This document shows positions 9,973 through 20,342 of a stretch of DNA of 64,000 nucleotides, piece after piece (the stretch's first letter is position 1; each line of letters opens with the position of its first letter). Below the pieces are notes generated by a model. It saw nothing but the letters and a program-made list of their open reading frames with translations, made no database searches and was not told the DNA's origin. Where the stretch lies: assembly GCA_946560065.1 (NCBI GenBank), contig CAMNUE010000003.1:62001-126000 (forward strand), given 5' to 3'. This stretch comes from an uncultured bacterium (GTDB taxonomy: Bacteria; Bacillota_I; Bacilli_A; RF39; UBA660). The position numbers and the translations under genes were made by a program.

Positions 9973-11560
9973 ACATAATTGAGATTCCAATAAGTGCTAT
10001 TGCTATAAATAAAGCTAGAACGTATAAGAATACTCTAAATTTGTACGTGTAAACTTTTTTTACTTTTCCATCTATTTCGATTGTTTTTAACTCAACATAT
10101 GGAACTGGACTTCTACGATACCAACCTGTTACTTTTACATTTTTATCGAAATATTCAGGTGATTTAAATAAGGCAAATATTTTATTTACAATATGAATTG
10201 GTTGATTGTAATCTAGGAAGATAATTCCTGTTGAGTCTTTAATTACAAAATCTTCATTGAAAATACATCCAGGATTTCCACGTCCAATAATTGTTCCTTC
10301 TAGACTACATGGAATTGATGTGATATGTGATACTTTTACTTCACTTAATAAATCTCTAACTGTTGTTTCTTTGAATGCTTGATTTCGATATTGTCTTTTG
10401 AATTTAATAAATGAGAATAATAAGCATACTAATATACAGACTCCTGTAATTAAGAAGAAGTTTGTCTCTAATGTTACTGAGAATATGACTACAAACATTG
10501 AAATAAGTAAAGTTAATGTTGGCATAAAGTTAATTAATACTTCTACTAGGAAATCATCCACATAAGATTCTGTTTTTTCTAAATCGAAGACAATGTATGG
10601 TTCTTGACCAAAGTCTTTACTACGATTAGATATTGCTAATAATCTTTTAGAAATAAGCGGATGTGTTGAATTAAACTCATACCATTTAGCCCAAACATTC
10701 CACTGTTCCCATTTCATGGCTTGTTTAATATTTTCTTTTGAAATTTCTCCATCACTTGAACTTGCAACAACTAAAGTTTTTGAAGCTTTTGAATCAAAGA
10801 TTCCTAAAGCATTAGATTTAGCAGCTGAATGTTTTTTATTGGTCGTAGCTGTAGTAAGTCCATATCCTATTTTTACTAGGGCACTTGCTAAAGCATTTGG
10901 ATTCTTAGTTGTTTCAATTGAAAGTTCATCAGCATAATACTCTCTAGTTCTTGATAACCAAAGAATAACATAATTACTGATTACATATAAAATGTAGGCA
11001 AGCATTCCAATCGACTGAAGATAACTGTTATTATTGTTATCATTATCATTTGATGTACATATTTCATATACTCCATATAGGAATAATGGCACTAGTTGAG
11101 CAACTGTCATGAATAACATATCATAGTGAACTGCATGGCCTAATTCATGAGCGACTACTGCTTTTACCTCTTCTTCTGTTAGAAGTTCAAATATTCCTCT
11201 TGTCAAAACTATTCTAGCATCATTTTTTGTATGTCCATAAGTGAAAGCATTAGGAGCACCATCATCAATATATCCAATTCTTGGATACTTCATGTTGTTT
11301 GATGCACATACTTCTTCAATAAACTTTTTCAAATACTCTGGAACTTCATATTTAAATTTAGCTTTGTAGAACCATTTCATTGATAAGTCTGTAAAGAATG
11401 GAGATACTAAAAATTGAATTATCAATACTGCAATACTTATTCCTATACCTGTGATTACTGGAGCACCAATAAGTATAGTAACTAAAATAATTATTGCTGA
11501 TAATAAAACATATAGTCCTCCTAATGTTACTAATGAAATACCTAATAAATTTCTTTTCAT
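9971..11560 (-). CDS. M48 family metalloprotease (HtpX-like)
   Basis: EEEVKAVVAHELGHAVHYDML (HExxH) with N- and C-terminal TM helices and TREYYADELSIE. Confidence 0.85.
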   Translation of the reverse strand: MKRNLLGISLVTLGGLYVLLSAIIILVTILIGAPVITGIGISIAVLIIQFLVSPFFTDLSMKWFYKAKFKYEVPEYLKKFIEEVCASNNMKYPRIGYIDDGAPNAFTYGHTKNDARIVLTRGIFELLTEEEVKAVVAHELGHAVHYDMLFMTVAQLVPLFLYGVYEICTSNDNDNNNNSYLQSIGMLAYILYVISNYVILWLSRTREYYADELSIETTKNPNALASALVKIGYGLTTATTNKKHSAAKSNALGIFDSKASKTLVVASSSDGEISKENIKQAMKWEQWNVWAKWYEFNSTHPLISKRLLAISNRSKDFGQEPYIVFDLEKTESYVDDFLVEVLINFMPTLTLLISMFVVIFSVTLETNFFLITGVCILVCLLFSFIKFKRQYRNQAFKETTVRDLLSEVKVSHITSIPCSLEGTIIGRGNPGCIFNEDFVIKDSTGIIFLDYNQPIHIVNKIFALFKSPEYFDKNVKVTGWYRRSPVPYVELKTIEIDGKVKKVYTYKFRVFLYVLALFIAIALIGISIM

Positions 11561-11580
11561 ACTACACTCTCCTTAGAATA

Positions 11581-11613
11581 ATTCTATCATTATTTGTCGA
11601 AAAATGATAGAAT
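11581..11613. repeat. 11-bp perfect inverted repeat in divergent promoter region
   Basis: ATTCTATCATT (11581-11591) and AATGATAGAAT (11603-11613), 11-nt spacer, between the M48 protease and kinase-like genes. Confidence 0.6.
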
Positions 11614-11642
11614 ATTAATTAAATTTCTAAGAGGAGAAAAAT

Positions 11643-12644
11643 ATGTTACGTCAAGAGATGAAAACTATAAATGTTACTGATGAGGAACTTCGAAGATTAA
11701 GATGTATCGGAAGTGGTGGTTTTGGCACTGTTTTTGCAGATAATGCAAATGAGTGTACAATTAAAAAATATCATGATTTTATTAAATCGGATTGTCATGT
11801 TTCTATTCCTAATCCTTGCCTTAGGATGAGAAAAAAGAAATTCAAACGTTTAAATAAACGTGATAATATGATTAAATATACTGATGTTTTTGTCGAACTT
11901 GTTTATCAAGGATTTAAGTTTGTTGGGGTAAAGAAAAAACTCTATTGTGGAGAAACTTTAGATAAACTTGGTAGTATGCCTTTGACAATAAAAAAAGATA
12001 TGATGAGTAAACTAATCAGAAATGCTCAAGAATTAACAAAAAATAAAATTTACACTCTTGATTTTAAGGCTAATAATGTTATTCTTACTACGCATGGAGA
12101 AATAAAAATAATAGATTTGGATGATGTTCTTACTAAAGTTACATTATTACCTAATTTTTATTATAAAAAGAAAAGTCTTAAGAAATTAAAGGATACAATT
12201 ATTTATTATTTTTATAATAATCAATTTTATTTTTCTTCTGAGGTTGCTAGAAAAATAACTAGTGGTCCAGAAAATAATCAAGATTTACAGAAAAAGATGT
12301 CTTATAACGAATTACAGGAACTGGTGAATTCTATTAAGATGGAAAGAAATATAATTATTTTAGAATATCAGGATATTAGTAAAATTGATTTGAGTTTACT
12401 AAAAAGTTATATGACTGATAATGAGTTATTCTTAGTACTTGCGTTCAATGGAAATGCTTTGTTTAGAAATGAGAAAGCTATTTCTTTGATTGAAAAATTG
12501 AATGATGCAGGTATTGATGTGTATGATATTTTTAGATATGACGATGATAGTTATGAATCTGATATTGAATCATATATTAATGCTCATGAATCTACTAGTG
12601 TTCATATTTATGATGATAAATTCAAAGTATTAAAAAGAAAATAA
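11643..12644 (+). CDS. Divergent protein-kinase-fold protein
   Basis: CIGSGGFGTVFADNANECTIKKY (Gly-rich loop and Lys), YTLDFKANNVILTTHGEIKIIDLDDV (degenerate HRD...N and DFG-like motifs); unrecognised C-terminal ~130 aa. Confidence 0.6.
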   Translation: MLRQEMKTINVTDEELRRLRCIGSGGFGTVFADNANECTIKKYHDFIKSDCHVSIPNPCLRMRKKKFKRLNKRDNMIKYTDVFVELVYQGFKFVGVKKKLYCGETLDKLGSMPLTIKKDMMSKLIRNAQELTKNKIYTLDFKANNVILTTHGEIKIIDLDDVLTKVTLLPNFYYKKKSLKKLKDTIIYYFYNNQFYFSSEVARKITSGPENNQDLQKKMSYNELQELVNSIKMERNIIILEYQDISKIDLSLLKSYMTDNELFLVLAFNGNALFRNEKAISLIEKLNDAGIDVYDIFRYDDDSYESDIESYINAHESTSVHIYDDKFKVLKRK

Positions 12645-12668
12645 TGGTTTTACAGCCATTATTTCTTT
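12639..12668. terminator. Bidirectional intrinsic terminator
   Basis: AAATAATGG ttttacag CCATTATTT, 9-bp perfect stem between convergent genes. Confidence 0.7.
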
Positions 12669-12669
12669 A

Positions 12670-14175
12670 TTATTTTATTAAAGAATCTCCATTAATTTCA
12701 ATTGGAATTGGGATATTTAAAAGACTTAACATTGTAGGTGCAATATCTGCAAGTTTTCCACCATCTTTTAATTCAATTCCTTTTTTTGTAACAATAAATG
12801 GAACTTTATTAGTTGTGTGAGTTGTACATAGAGTACCATCATCGTTTACCATTACATCGCAGTTACCATGATCTGCTGTTATAATCATTGTTCCATCAAT
12901 TGATAAGATTTTATCATAAAGTCTTTTTAGACACTTATCTATAAATTCTATTGCTGTTACGGCAGCATCATAATTTCCTGTATGTCCTACCATATCACCG
13001 TTGGCATAATTTAAGATGATAACATCTAAATAGTCTTTATCTATTTCAGCTAAAAGTTTGTCTGTAATTTCTTCAGCACTCATTTCTGGTTTAAGATCAT
13101 AAGTAGCAACTTTTGGAGATGGTACAAGAATTCTGTTGGCATTTTTTAAATCTAATTCTTTTCCTCCATCGAAAAAGTAAGTTACATGAGCATACTTTTC
13201 TGTTTCAGCAATTCGTAACTGGGTAATACCTAAATCATCTAAGTACTGTCCTAATGTATTGTCTAACTCTTGATGATTAAAAGCAGTTAATCCTTTTACT
13301 GTATCTGTTATTGGCATCATTGAAACTAATTTTACATTATTGAATTTTGTTGTTTCCATTGGAGATGCTTCTGGATTTGTGATTGCTGTAAACATTTCTC
13401 TTAATCTGTCTGGTCGATAGTTAAAAACTATGATTCCGTCATTATCTTCTAATTTTCCTCCTTTTATTACGGAAGGTTTAATAAATTCATCGGTAACATC
13501 TTGGGCATAAGAAGCAGTTAATAATTCTTCTGGAGTCTCATAATAATCCCCTATTCCATAGCAAATGGCATCATATGCTAGTTTTACTCTATCATAGTTA
13601 TTATCTCTATCCATTGCATAGTATCTTCCTGAAATTGTAGCTATTCTCCCAATTTTTACTTCAGAAATTTTATCTTCTAGCATTTTAATGAATTTGGGTG
13701 CACTATGTATATCAGTATCGCGTCCATCTGTAAATAAATGGAGATATATTTCATTTACATCTTTTTGTTTGCACATATCTACTAGCGCCAATAAATGTTC
13801 TATACGAGAATGAATTCCACCATCACTGATTAAACCCATTATATGTAATTTGGAATTATTGCTTTTTGTATGTTCTATTATTTTATTTATGTTTTCATTA
13901 TCAAAAAACTCTTTTGATTCTATTGACTTATTTATCAACTCTTGTGGTTGGTAGACTACACGCCCAGCTCCTATATTCATGTGTCCAACTTCAGAATTAC
14001 CCATTTGTCCTTTAGGTAATCCTACTGGTTTTCCTGAGGCTTCTAAAGTAGTATGTGGATAATTTTTTTCTAGATAATCAAATGTGGGTTTATTTGCATT
14101 TTTAAAGGCATTTCCATTTGACTCTTCTCTAATTCCACAACCATCTAATATGCATAAAAGTAATGTTTTTTTCAT
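12670..14175 (-). CDS. gpmI: 2,3-bisphosphoglycerate-independent phosphoglycerate mutase
   Basis: LCILDGCGIREESNGNAF, GQMGNSEVGHMNIGAGRVVYQ, ITADHGNCDVM; full length. Confidence 0.97.
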   Translation of the reverse strand: MKKTLLLCILDGCGIREESNGNAFKNANKPTFDYLEKNYPHTTLEASGKPVGLPKGQMGNSEVGHMNIGAGRVVYQPQELINKSIESKEFFDNENINKIIEHTKSNNSKLHIMGLISDGGIHSRIEHLLALVDMCKQKDVNEIYLHLFTDGRDTDIHSAPKFIKMLEDKISEVKIGRIATISGRYYAMDRDNNYDRVKLAYDAICYGIGDYYETPEELLTASYAQDVTDEFIKPSVIKGGKLEDNDGIIVFNYRPDRLREMFTAITNPEASPMETTKFNNVKLVSMMPITDTVKGLTAFNHQELDNTLGQYLDDLGITQLRIAETEKYAHVTYFFDGGKELDLKNANRILVPSPKVATYDLKPEMSAEEITDKLLAEIDKDYLDVIILNYANGDMVGHTGNYDAAVTAIEFIDKCLKRLYDKILSIDGTMIITADHGNCDVMVNDDGTLCTTHTTNKVPFIVTKKGIELKDGGKLADIAPTMLSLLNIPIPIEINGDSLIK

Positions 14176-14242
14176 ACTTTCCTCCTAACTTTCTATATTA
14201 TTATAGCACTTTATTTATCAAATAATAAATTATTTCAAAAAG

Positions 14243-14263
14243 AAAAAGGACATAATGTCCTTA
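14243..14263 (-). terminator. Intrinsic terminator overlapping stop codon of the upstream thioredoxin-like gene
   Basis: Minus strand TAAGGACATTATGTCCTTTTTCTTTTT. Confidence 0.65.
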
Positions 14264-14965
14264 ACAGCTATTCTTTTGACAAGTCTTACTTTCTTTTTCG
14301 ATACATTTTACCAAACATTCTATTTTTTTGTATGTTTCTTTACGCATCTTATCTGTTAATTTTCCATATGGATCTTTTAGAGCTTCACTTACACCTGTTT
14401 CCATTGATATTGCTTCACCGTTTGCTACAGCTACTATATTAGGTGCAAAAATTCTTTTTTCTTCAGCTGACTTTTCTTCTTCGTCTTTAACCAAAGTATA
14501 GTCATCTAAAACATTTCCCATTTTCTCTAATAAAGCATTATATCCTTCAGATCCTTCTTTAGTTGTTTTGATGTTACCTTCATCATCAATTTCTTTTGTG
14601 TCTCTTATTTTTGAAACATCTACATAATATATTTTTGAAATTGCTTTATCATTTCCTACTTTTACTAATTCTTCTACAATACTTCTACACCAAGGACAAT
14701 CTTTAAAACCGAAATATACTATAAATGATTCTTTATTATCCATCTTATCTGCTATTTCTTCTGCTGTTTTATATACCATTGGATTCTCTTCTGGAATAGA
14801 TACTTCTCTTATTTTTTTATTATCTTTTTCGCGAGTGGTATTATTTATACTTTCATATTCTTCTTTAAATCTTTCTGCATCAGTTAATTCAACTTCTTCT
14901 TTTTTACAGCCTGTTACCGATATTATTAAAGTTACAATTAATAATAAATTAATAATTTTTTTCAT
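14261..14965 (-). CDS. Thioredoxin-fold lipoprotein
   Basis: Lipobox-like LLIVTLIISVTGCKKEE; IVYFGFKDCPWCRSIVEELV (CxxC). Confidence 0.7.
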   Translation of the reverse strand: MKKIINLLLIVTLIISVTGCKKEEVELTDAERFKEEYESINNTTREKDNKKIREVSIPEENPMVYKTAEEIADKMDNKESFIVYFGFKDCPWCRSIVEELVKVGNDKAISKIYYVDVSKIRDTKEIDDEGNIKTTKEGSEGYNALLEKMGNVLDDYTLVKDEEEKSAEEKRIFAPNIVAVANGEAISMETGVSEALKDPYGKLTDKMRKETYKKIECLVKCIEKESKTCQKNSC

Positions 14966-15063
14966 ACTATCACCTTCATTTGTTATTATATATGATATTT
15001 GCAAATATTTCTATAAATTTCGACAAAATGTGACTTATTCTGCCTAATCTCCATTTTATATTT

Positions 15064-16113
15064 TTAGTTTTCATTTCTTTTAATTAGTTTTTTATTGATA
15101 CTTAATGTTTCTTGTCCTCTATAATTAGTAGTTATTTGAAAAATTCTTTTTTCTATCATTGGTTTTATTAATTTAGTAATCACTTTTTCATTTGATTTAT
15201 GAGAATCATAGTCATTATAGAAGCTTGCTAAATTATCAACAGTTGGTATGTCATTAAGGGATAGATATGACTGAAGTACTTGTTTATCATCTATGCCTAA
15301 CTTTTTGGCTTTATCAATACAATTTATTAAGTATTCTTTTTTTAATTCTTTTAAAGTACTTGTTAAAATGTAGTCTAAAAAGTAAGTTAGATTTCCTTTT
15401 TTTCGAGATTTTCGAATGGCTTTTTTGTAGTCATCTCTTGAATAAGTAATGGCTCTATTAAAAATAACATATGGGTTGGCATTTTGATTTAGTAAGTACC
15501 ATGTTGCTAATGTTCTACCTGTTCTTCCATTAATATCATAATAAGGGTGAACATAAATTAAATAAAAATGAATAATTTGGGATTTGATAAACTCGTCAAT
15601 TGGAGATAATTCTTCTTTTTGATTGATGTAATTAAGGCAACTTTCCATGTATTCTTCTACCTTATCTGCGGGAATTCCTTTATCATAGTCACATTCTATA
15701 AAACTACTGTTTAGAATAAATACTTCTCTATTTCGATAGTATTTTCCCATATTTTCTTTTGAATAGTCATCTAAAAGATTTGCACTTAAAATTTTATATA
15801 AAGTCTTTAGAGTGTTTTTTGTGATTTTTTGGTTGCTTTCTATATACTTATAACCTCGAATAATGTTGATTAATCTTGTCTTTTCAGCTTCAGATTTATC
15901 TTTAGAATCTTTAATTTGCTCTATTATTTTTTCTTCTTTGAAATCTTGCGTTTCTTTTAAAAATAATATTTGTTTGACAAAATCAATGTCATTTAAAGAT
16001 TCTTTTTCTAAAAGAAAAGTATCTATTTTCTTTTTTAGATGGTTAATTTTTAAATTATTGTAGTAGAGAAAACCATCGTTTCCTATTTTTAGATTTTTAA
16101 TTCTTGTATACAT
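15064..16113 (-). CDS. Fic family protein
   Basis: Motif HPYYDINGRTGRTLATWYLLNQ. Confidence 0.85.
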   Translation of the reverse strand: MYTRIKNLKIGNDGFLYYNNLKINHLKKKIDTFLLEKESLNDIDFVKQILFLKETQDFKEEKIIEQIKDSKDKSEAEKTRLINIIRGYKYIESNQKITKNTLKTLYKILSANLLDDYSKENMGKYYRNREVFILNSSFIECDYDKGIPADKVEEYMESCLNYINQKEELSPIDEFIKSQIIHFYLIYVHPYYDINGRTGRTLATWYLLNQNANPYVIFNRAITYSRDDYKKAIRKSRKKGNLTYFLDYILTSTLKELKKEYLINCIDKAKKLGIDDKQVLQSYLSLNDIPTVDNLASFYNDYDSHKSNEKVITKLIKPMIEKRIFQITTNYRGQETLSINKKLIKRNEN

Positions 16114-16119
16114 TAATAT

Positions 16120-16944
16120 TTATTTATCATACTCATCCAAGAATGAATGATATTCCTTGTTTTTTTTGTATCCAACTATAGTATCAAGATTAACATTAGC
16201 AGCACTTGTGAAGATATTAGAATCTACTCGGTTATTTCCTTCTTTTAATTTTTTGATTAACTCTTTTATTTCTTTTCTCTTACTTTCTTCTTCTTTTTGT
16301 GATACTTTTTCAGTAAAATGACAAGCACAGTTTAAGAAAGTTAGTTCATTAAAGTTTTTCCAAGCAATTATATCATCTTCTTTTACTAGATATAGTGGTC
16401 TTATTAGTTCTAACCCTTCAAAATTTTCACTATGAAGTTTTGGCATCATTGTTTTAAATTCTGCTCCATAAAACATAGAAAGTAGTGTTGTTTCTATTAC
16501 ATCATTGAAGTGATGTCCTAAAGCTATTTTGTTACAACCTAATCTTTGAGCTTCTTTATAGAGACAACCTCTACGCATTCTAGCACACAAATAGCATGGA
16601 CTACCTGTAGTAGTTTCATCAACAACATCAAAAATATTAGACTTAAACATTTTTAGATTAATATTTAATAATTTGGCATTTTCAATTATTTGTTTTTCAT
16701 TTTTTGGAGTATAACCAGGATTCATACAAACATATTCTGCTTCAAAAGGGATTTTACTGTGTTTATGTAATTCTTCGATACATTTAGCAAGTAGAAATGA
16801 ATCTTTTCCACCACTGATACAAACCATGATATGATCATTTTCTTTGATAAGTTCGTACTCCTTAACAGCTTTTACAAATCTTGACCAAATACTTTTACGG
16901 AATTTTTTTATTATTGTTCTTTCTATTTCTTGATATTTTTCCAT
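16120..16944 (-). CDS. TtcA-like PP-loop tRNA 2-thiolation enzyme
   Basis: HIMVCISGGKDSFLLAKCIEELHK (PP-loop), GSPCYLCARMRRG (CxxC), LGHHFNDVIETTL. Confidence 0.85.
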   Translation of the reverse strand: MEKYQEIERTIIKKFRKSIWSRFVKAVKEYELIKENDHIMVCISGGKDSFLLAKCIEELHKHSKIPFEAEYVCMNPGYTPKNEKQIIENAKLLNINLKMFKSNIFDVVDETTTGSPCYLCARMRRGCLYKEAQRLGCNKIALGHHFNDVIETTLLSMFYGAEFKTMMPKLHSENFEGLELIRPLYLVKEDDIIAWKNFNELTFLNCACHFTEKVSQKEEESKRKEIKELIKKLKEGNNRVDSNIFTSAANVNLDTIVGYKKNKEYHSFLDEYDK

Positions 16945-16952
16945 ACTACTCC

Positions 16953-18080
16953 TTACAGATACCATAATTTTTGATTATTTTTGCGAACTTCTTTGATTAT
17001 TCCTCCACCAAGACATTCTTCACCATCATAGAAGACGCAAGCTTGACCTGGAGTTACTCTTTTTACTCCTTGTGGATATTTTACTAAAACCTCATTGTTA
17101 TACCATTCTAATTCCACAGGAATATCTTCCTGGCGATAGCGAAATTTCGCAGTACATTTTGTAATCTTTTCTTTTCCTAAATAGTTGATATTGTCAACAA
17201 TGGCTGATGTCGATACTAAATAGCCATTATCTTCTCCTATACAGATATAAAGAATATTTTTTTCTAGATTTTTTCCAACTACAAACATTCTTTCATCTGT
17301 TCCACCTATATTTAATCCTTTTCTTTGACCAATTGTATAGTTCATTAGACCAATATGTTTTCCTATTACCTCATTTGTTTCAATGTTAACAACGTCACCT
17401 GGCTGATTTGGTAAATAATTTTTTAAGAAGTTGGTAAAATTTCTTTCTCCTATAAAGCATATACCTGTTGAATCTTTTTTCTTAGCTGTGATTAATCCAT
17501 ACTCTTCAGCTATTTTTCTAACATCAGGCTTTATCATATCGCCGATTGGAAAGAGAACATTTTCTAACTGTTTTTTACTCACTTGTGATAAGAAATAAGT
17601 TTGATCTTTGTTATTGTCTACCGCTCTTAAAAGTCTTCCATCCTTAATTCTAGCATAGTGACCTGTTGCAATAAAATCAGCACCTAGTTTTATTGCTTCT
17701 TTCGCAAACATGTCAAACTTTATATATTTATTACACATTATATCGGGATTAGGAGTACGCCCTTTTTTTAATTCATCTAAAAAATAGGTAAAAACATAAT
17801 CCCAGTATTCTTTGACAAAATCCTTTCTATGAAGAGGTATTCCTAATTTATCACAAACAGCTTTGGCATCATTGTAATCTTCTTCTTGAGGGCACATGCC
17901 ACTAGCAGTTGTTGGTCCATCTAATTCTCCGTCAGCTAGCGAATCCCAATTTCTCATAAAAAGTCCTATTACTTCATACCCTTGTTTTTGAAGCATTATA
18001 GCAGCAACACTACTATCTACTCCTCCTGACATACCTATTACTACTTTTTTCAAATTATCACCTACTTTGATTTTTTCCAC
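16953..18080 (-). CDS. mnmA: tRNA-specific 2-thiouridylase
   Basis: VVIGMSGGVDSSVAAIMLQKQGYEVIGLFMRNWD, GRTPNPDIMCNKYIKF, KDSTGICFIGER; start may be the internal TTG preceding KKVVIGMSGG. Confidence 0.95.
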   Translation of the reverse strand: MEKIKVGDNLKKVVIGMSGGVDSSVAAIMLQKQGYEVIGLFMRNWDSLADGELDGPTTASGMCPQEEDYNDAKAVCDKLGIPLHRKDFVKEYWDYVFTYFLDELKKGRTPNPDIMCNKYIKFDMFAKEAIKLGADFIATGHYARIKDGRLLRAVDNNKDQTYFLSQVSKKQLENVLFPIGDMIKPDVRKIAEEYGLITAKKKDSTGICFIGERNFTNFLKNYLPNQPGDVVNIETNEVIGKHIGLMNYTIGQRKGLNIGGTDERMFVVGKNLEKNILYICIGEDNGYLVSTSAIVDNINYLGKEKITKCTAKFRYRQEDIPVELEWYNNEVLVKYPQGVKRVTPGQACVFYDGEECLGGGIIKEVRKNNQKLWYL

Positions 18081-18151
18081 TTTTCCTTTAAATTGCTGTA
18101 TTATTATAACACTTACTTACAAAATAATAAAGTTAAATCTATGTGAATATT

Positions 18152-20335
18152 TTATCTTTTCTTTAGTCTTAGTGCATTTATTGTCACGGTTAGGCTACTT
18201 GCAATCATAGCAAGACAGGCAATCATTGGATTAATTCTAATACTTTTAATTATACCCATTGCTAGAGGTATCATAATTATGTTATAGGCAAAAGCCCAGA
18301 AAAGGTTCTGCTTTATATTTGTAATTGTTTTTTTACTGATAGTAAATAGTTCTAATATTTTTGATAAGTTATTCATTATGATTACATCTGCTGATGATGT
18401 TGCAATGTCTGTTGCTCCTTTAATAGAAATACCGATAGTAGCACTAGAAAGACTTGGAGCATCATTTATTCCATCTCCTACCATGATTACCTTTTTACCT
18501 TCCTTTATTAATTTGTTAATATAGGCAGTTTTCTCTTTTGGTTTTACTCCAGCAACTATTTTATCTATTTCTAATTCTTCTCCTATGGCATTTGCAGTTA
18601 CTTGATTGTCTCCTGATAACATTATTACTTCAATATTCTTGTTTTTTAGTTCTTTTACTAAATTTTTAGCTTCTTTTCTAACCACATCTTTTAGTCCAAA
18701 TGTCGCTAAAACTTTATTATTTCTTACTAGATAAATGATACTATTTCCATCTTTAGCCATACTTTCTTCTTCAGCTTTATAGGAATTAATAATATCTAAT
18801 TTCTTTAAAAGAGTTGCATTACAAGCATAATAGATTGTTTTATTATCTTTAGCTTTAACACCATAACCTGCTAAATCTTCTGTTATAAATTCTTGATTAA
18901 CTTTTATTTTTTTATCTTTTAGATAAGCATTTATTCCTTTAGCAAGTGGATGAATACTATTTTTTTCAATTGAACCTAATATTTCTAAAAGTTCTTCATC
19001 TTTTAAGTCGGAGTGATTATTTATTTTATTAATACTTAAGTTACCATTGGTTAAAGTACCTGTTTTATCAAATACCGCTACATCAATTTTATTTACTTCT
19101 TCTAATACTTCATTGTTTTTAATTAGAATGCCTTTTTTAGCAGAGTTACCAATTGCAATAACCATTGCTAAGGGAGTTGCAAGTCCTAAACTACATGGAC
19201 AAGCAACTACTAAAACTGTAATAAAATTATTTATTGATTCAGATAGATTTTTTGTTAAGATTAAATTTGTTATTAAACTTATAAAAGCTAGAATGATAAC
19301 AGTAGGAACAAATATTCCACAAACTTTATCAGCAAGCCTAGAAATAGGTGCTTTAGTATTAGTTGCTTCTACTACTAATCTTACTATTTCGGAAATTGTA
19401 GAATCTTTTCCTATTTTTTCTGCTTTGTATTCAATAGGTTCTTCATAGTTAATACTTCCGGCTATTACTTTGTCTTTTATTTTCTTTTCAACAGGAATAC
19501 TTTCTCCAGTTATAAATGATTCATCGATATGAGAATTTCCTTTTACTATTTCACCATCGACTGCTATTTTTTCTCCAGGTAAACAAATTAAAATATCTCC
19601 CTTTTTTACTTCATCAATTGTTATTTCTTTATAACCATTTTCTTCTTTTAGGCGCGCTATTTCGGGAGTAATTTGAACTAATCCTCTAATAGCATCTTTA
19701 GTTTTATTTTTACTTTTTTTATCGATATGTCTTCCTAATTTTAGAAAGTAGATTACAAAGGCAGTTGATTCAAAGTACATAGCATGAATAAATTCATTTG
19801 AACCTGTAATTATCATTATTACTGAGAATATACTGTAGATAAAACTACTTGTAATACCAATTGTTACTAATGTATCCATATTAGGAATTCCGTGGATAAG
19901 ATTTTTAAGCCCAGCTTTTAGGATATCAATTCCATAAATTAGAAATGGTATTGTCATTAATAATAAAGTAACACTATAAATAATTGGATTTTTAGATGGA
20001 TTTAATAAAGAAATAATTGGGAGCTTTAGCATGTGAGCCATAGAAATATACATCAAAAATAAGCCTAATATTCCATAGATTATTTGTGGTGTAAGAGATT
20101 CTTTTTCTTCTTGAAGAAGATAATTTTCATCTCCTAGTGAAGTGAATCCTGCTTCGCTAATATATTTTTCAATGTCTTCGATACTTAAATCATCTTGATA
20201 GATAATACTAGCTGTTTGTAAAACTAAATTTACTTGGGCTTCTTTAATCTTTTCTTGTCTGTTTAAATATTTCTCTAATCCGTTTGAACAGGCACTACAG
20301 CTCATACCACCTATTCTTAATATAACCTTCTTCAT
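18152..20335 (-). CDS. copA: Cu+-translocating P1B-type ATPase
   Basis: N-terminal GMSCSACSNGLEK HMA, CPCSLGLATP, DKTGTLTNG, TM7 AYN and TM8 MIASS motifs of the P1B-1 class. Confidence 0.92.
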   Translation of the reverse strand: MKKVILRIGGMSCSACSNGLEKYLNRQEKIKEAQVNLVLQTASIIYQDDLSIEDIEKYISEAGFTSLGDENYLLQEEKESLTPQIIYGILGLFLMYISMAHMLKLPIISLLNPSKNPIIYSVTLLLMTIPFLIYGIDILKAGLKNLIHGIPNMDTLVTIGITSSFIYSIFSVIMIITGSNEFIHAMYFESTAFVIYFLKLGRHIDKKSKNKTKDAIRGLVQITPEIARLKEENGYKEITIDEVKKGDILICLPGEKIAVDGEIVKGNSHIDESFITGESIPVEKKIKDKVIAGSINYEEPIEYKAEKIGKDSTISEIVRLVVEATNTKAPISRLADKVCGIFVPTVIILAFISLITNLILTKNLSESINNFITVLVVACPCSLGLATPLAMVIAIGNSAKKGILIKNNEVLEEVNKIDVAVFDKTGTLTNGNLSINKINNHSDLKDEELLEILGSIEKNSIHPLAKGINAYLKDKKIKVNQEFITEDLAGYGVKAKDNKTIYYACNATLLKKLDIINSYKAEEESMAKDGNSIIYLVRNNKVLATFGLKDVVRKEAKNLVKELKNKNIEVIMLSGDNQVTANAIGEELEIDKIVAGVKPKEKTAYINKLIKEGKKVIMVGDGINDAPSLSSATIGISIKGATDIATSSADVIIMNNLSKILELFTISKKTITNIKQNLFWAFAYNIIMIPLAMGIIKSIRINPMIACLAMIASSLTVTINALRLKKR

Positions 20336-20342
20336 AAGTCAC

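Noticed and set aside
19047-19448. 133-aa plus-strand ORF in track
   Set aside because: Antisense to copA, whose reading frame is clearly conserved; no RBS and low-complexity content.
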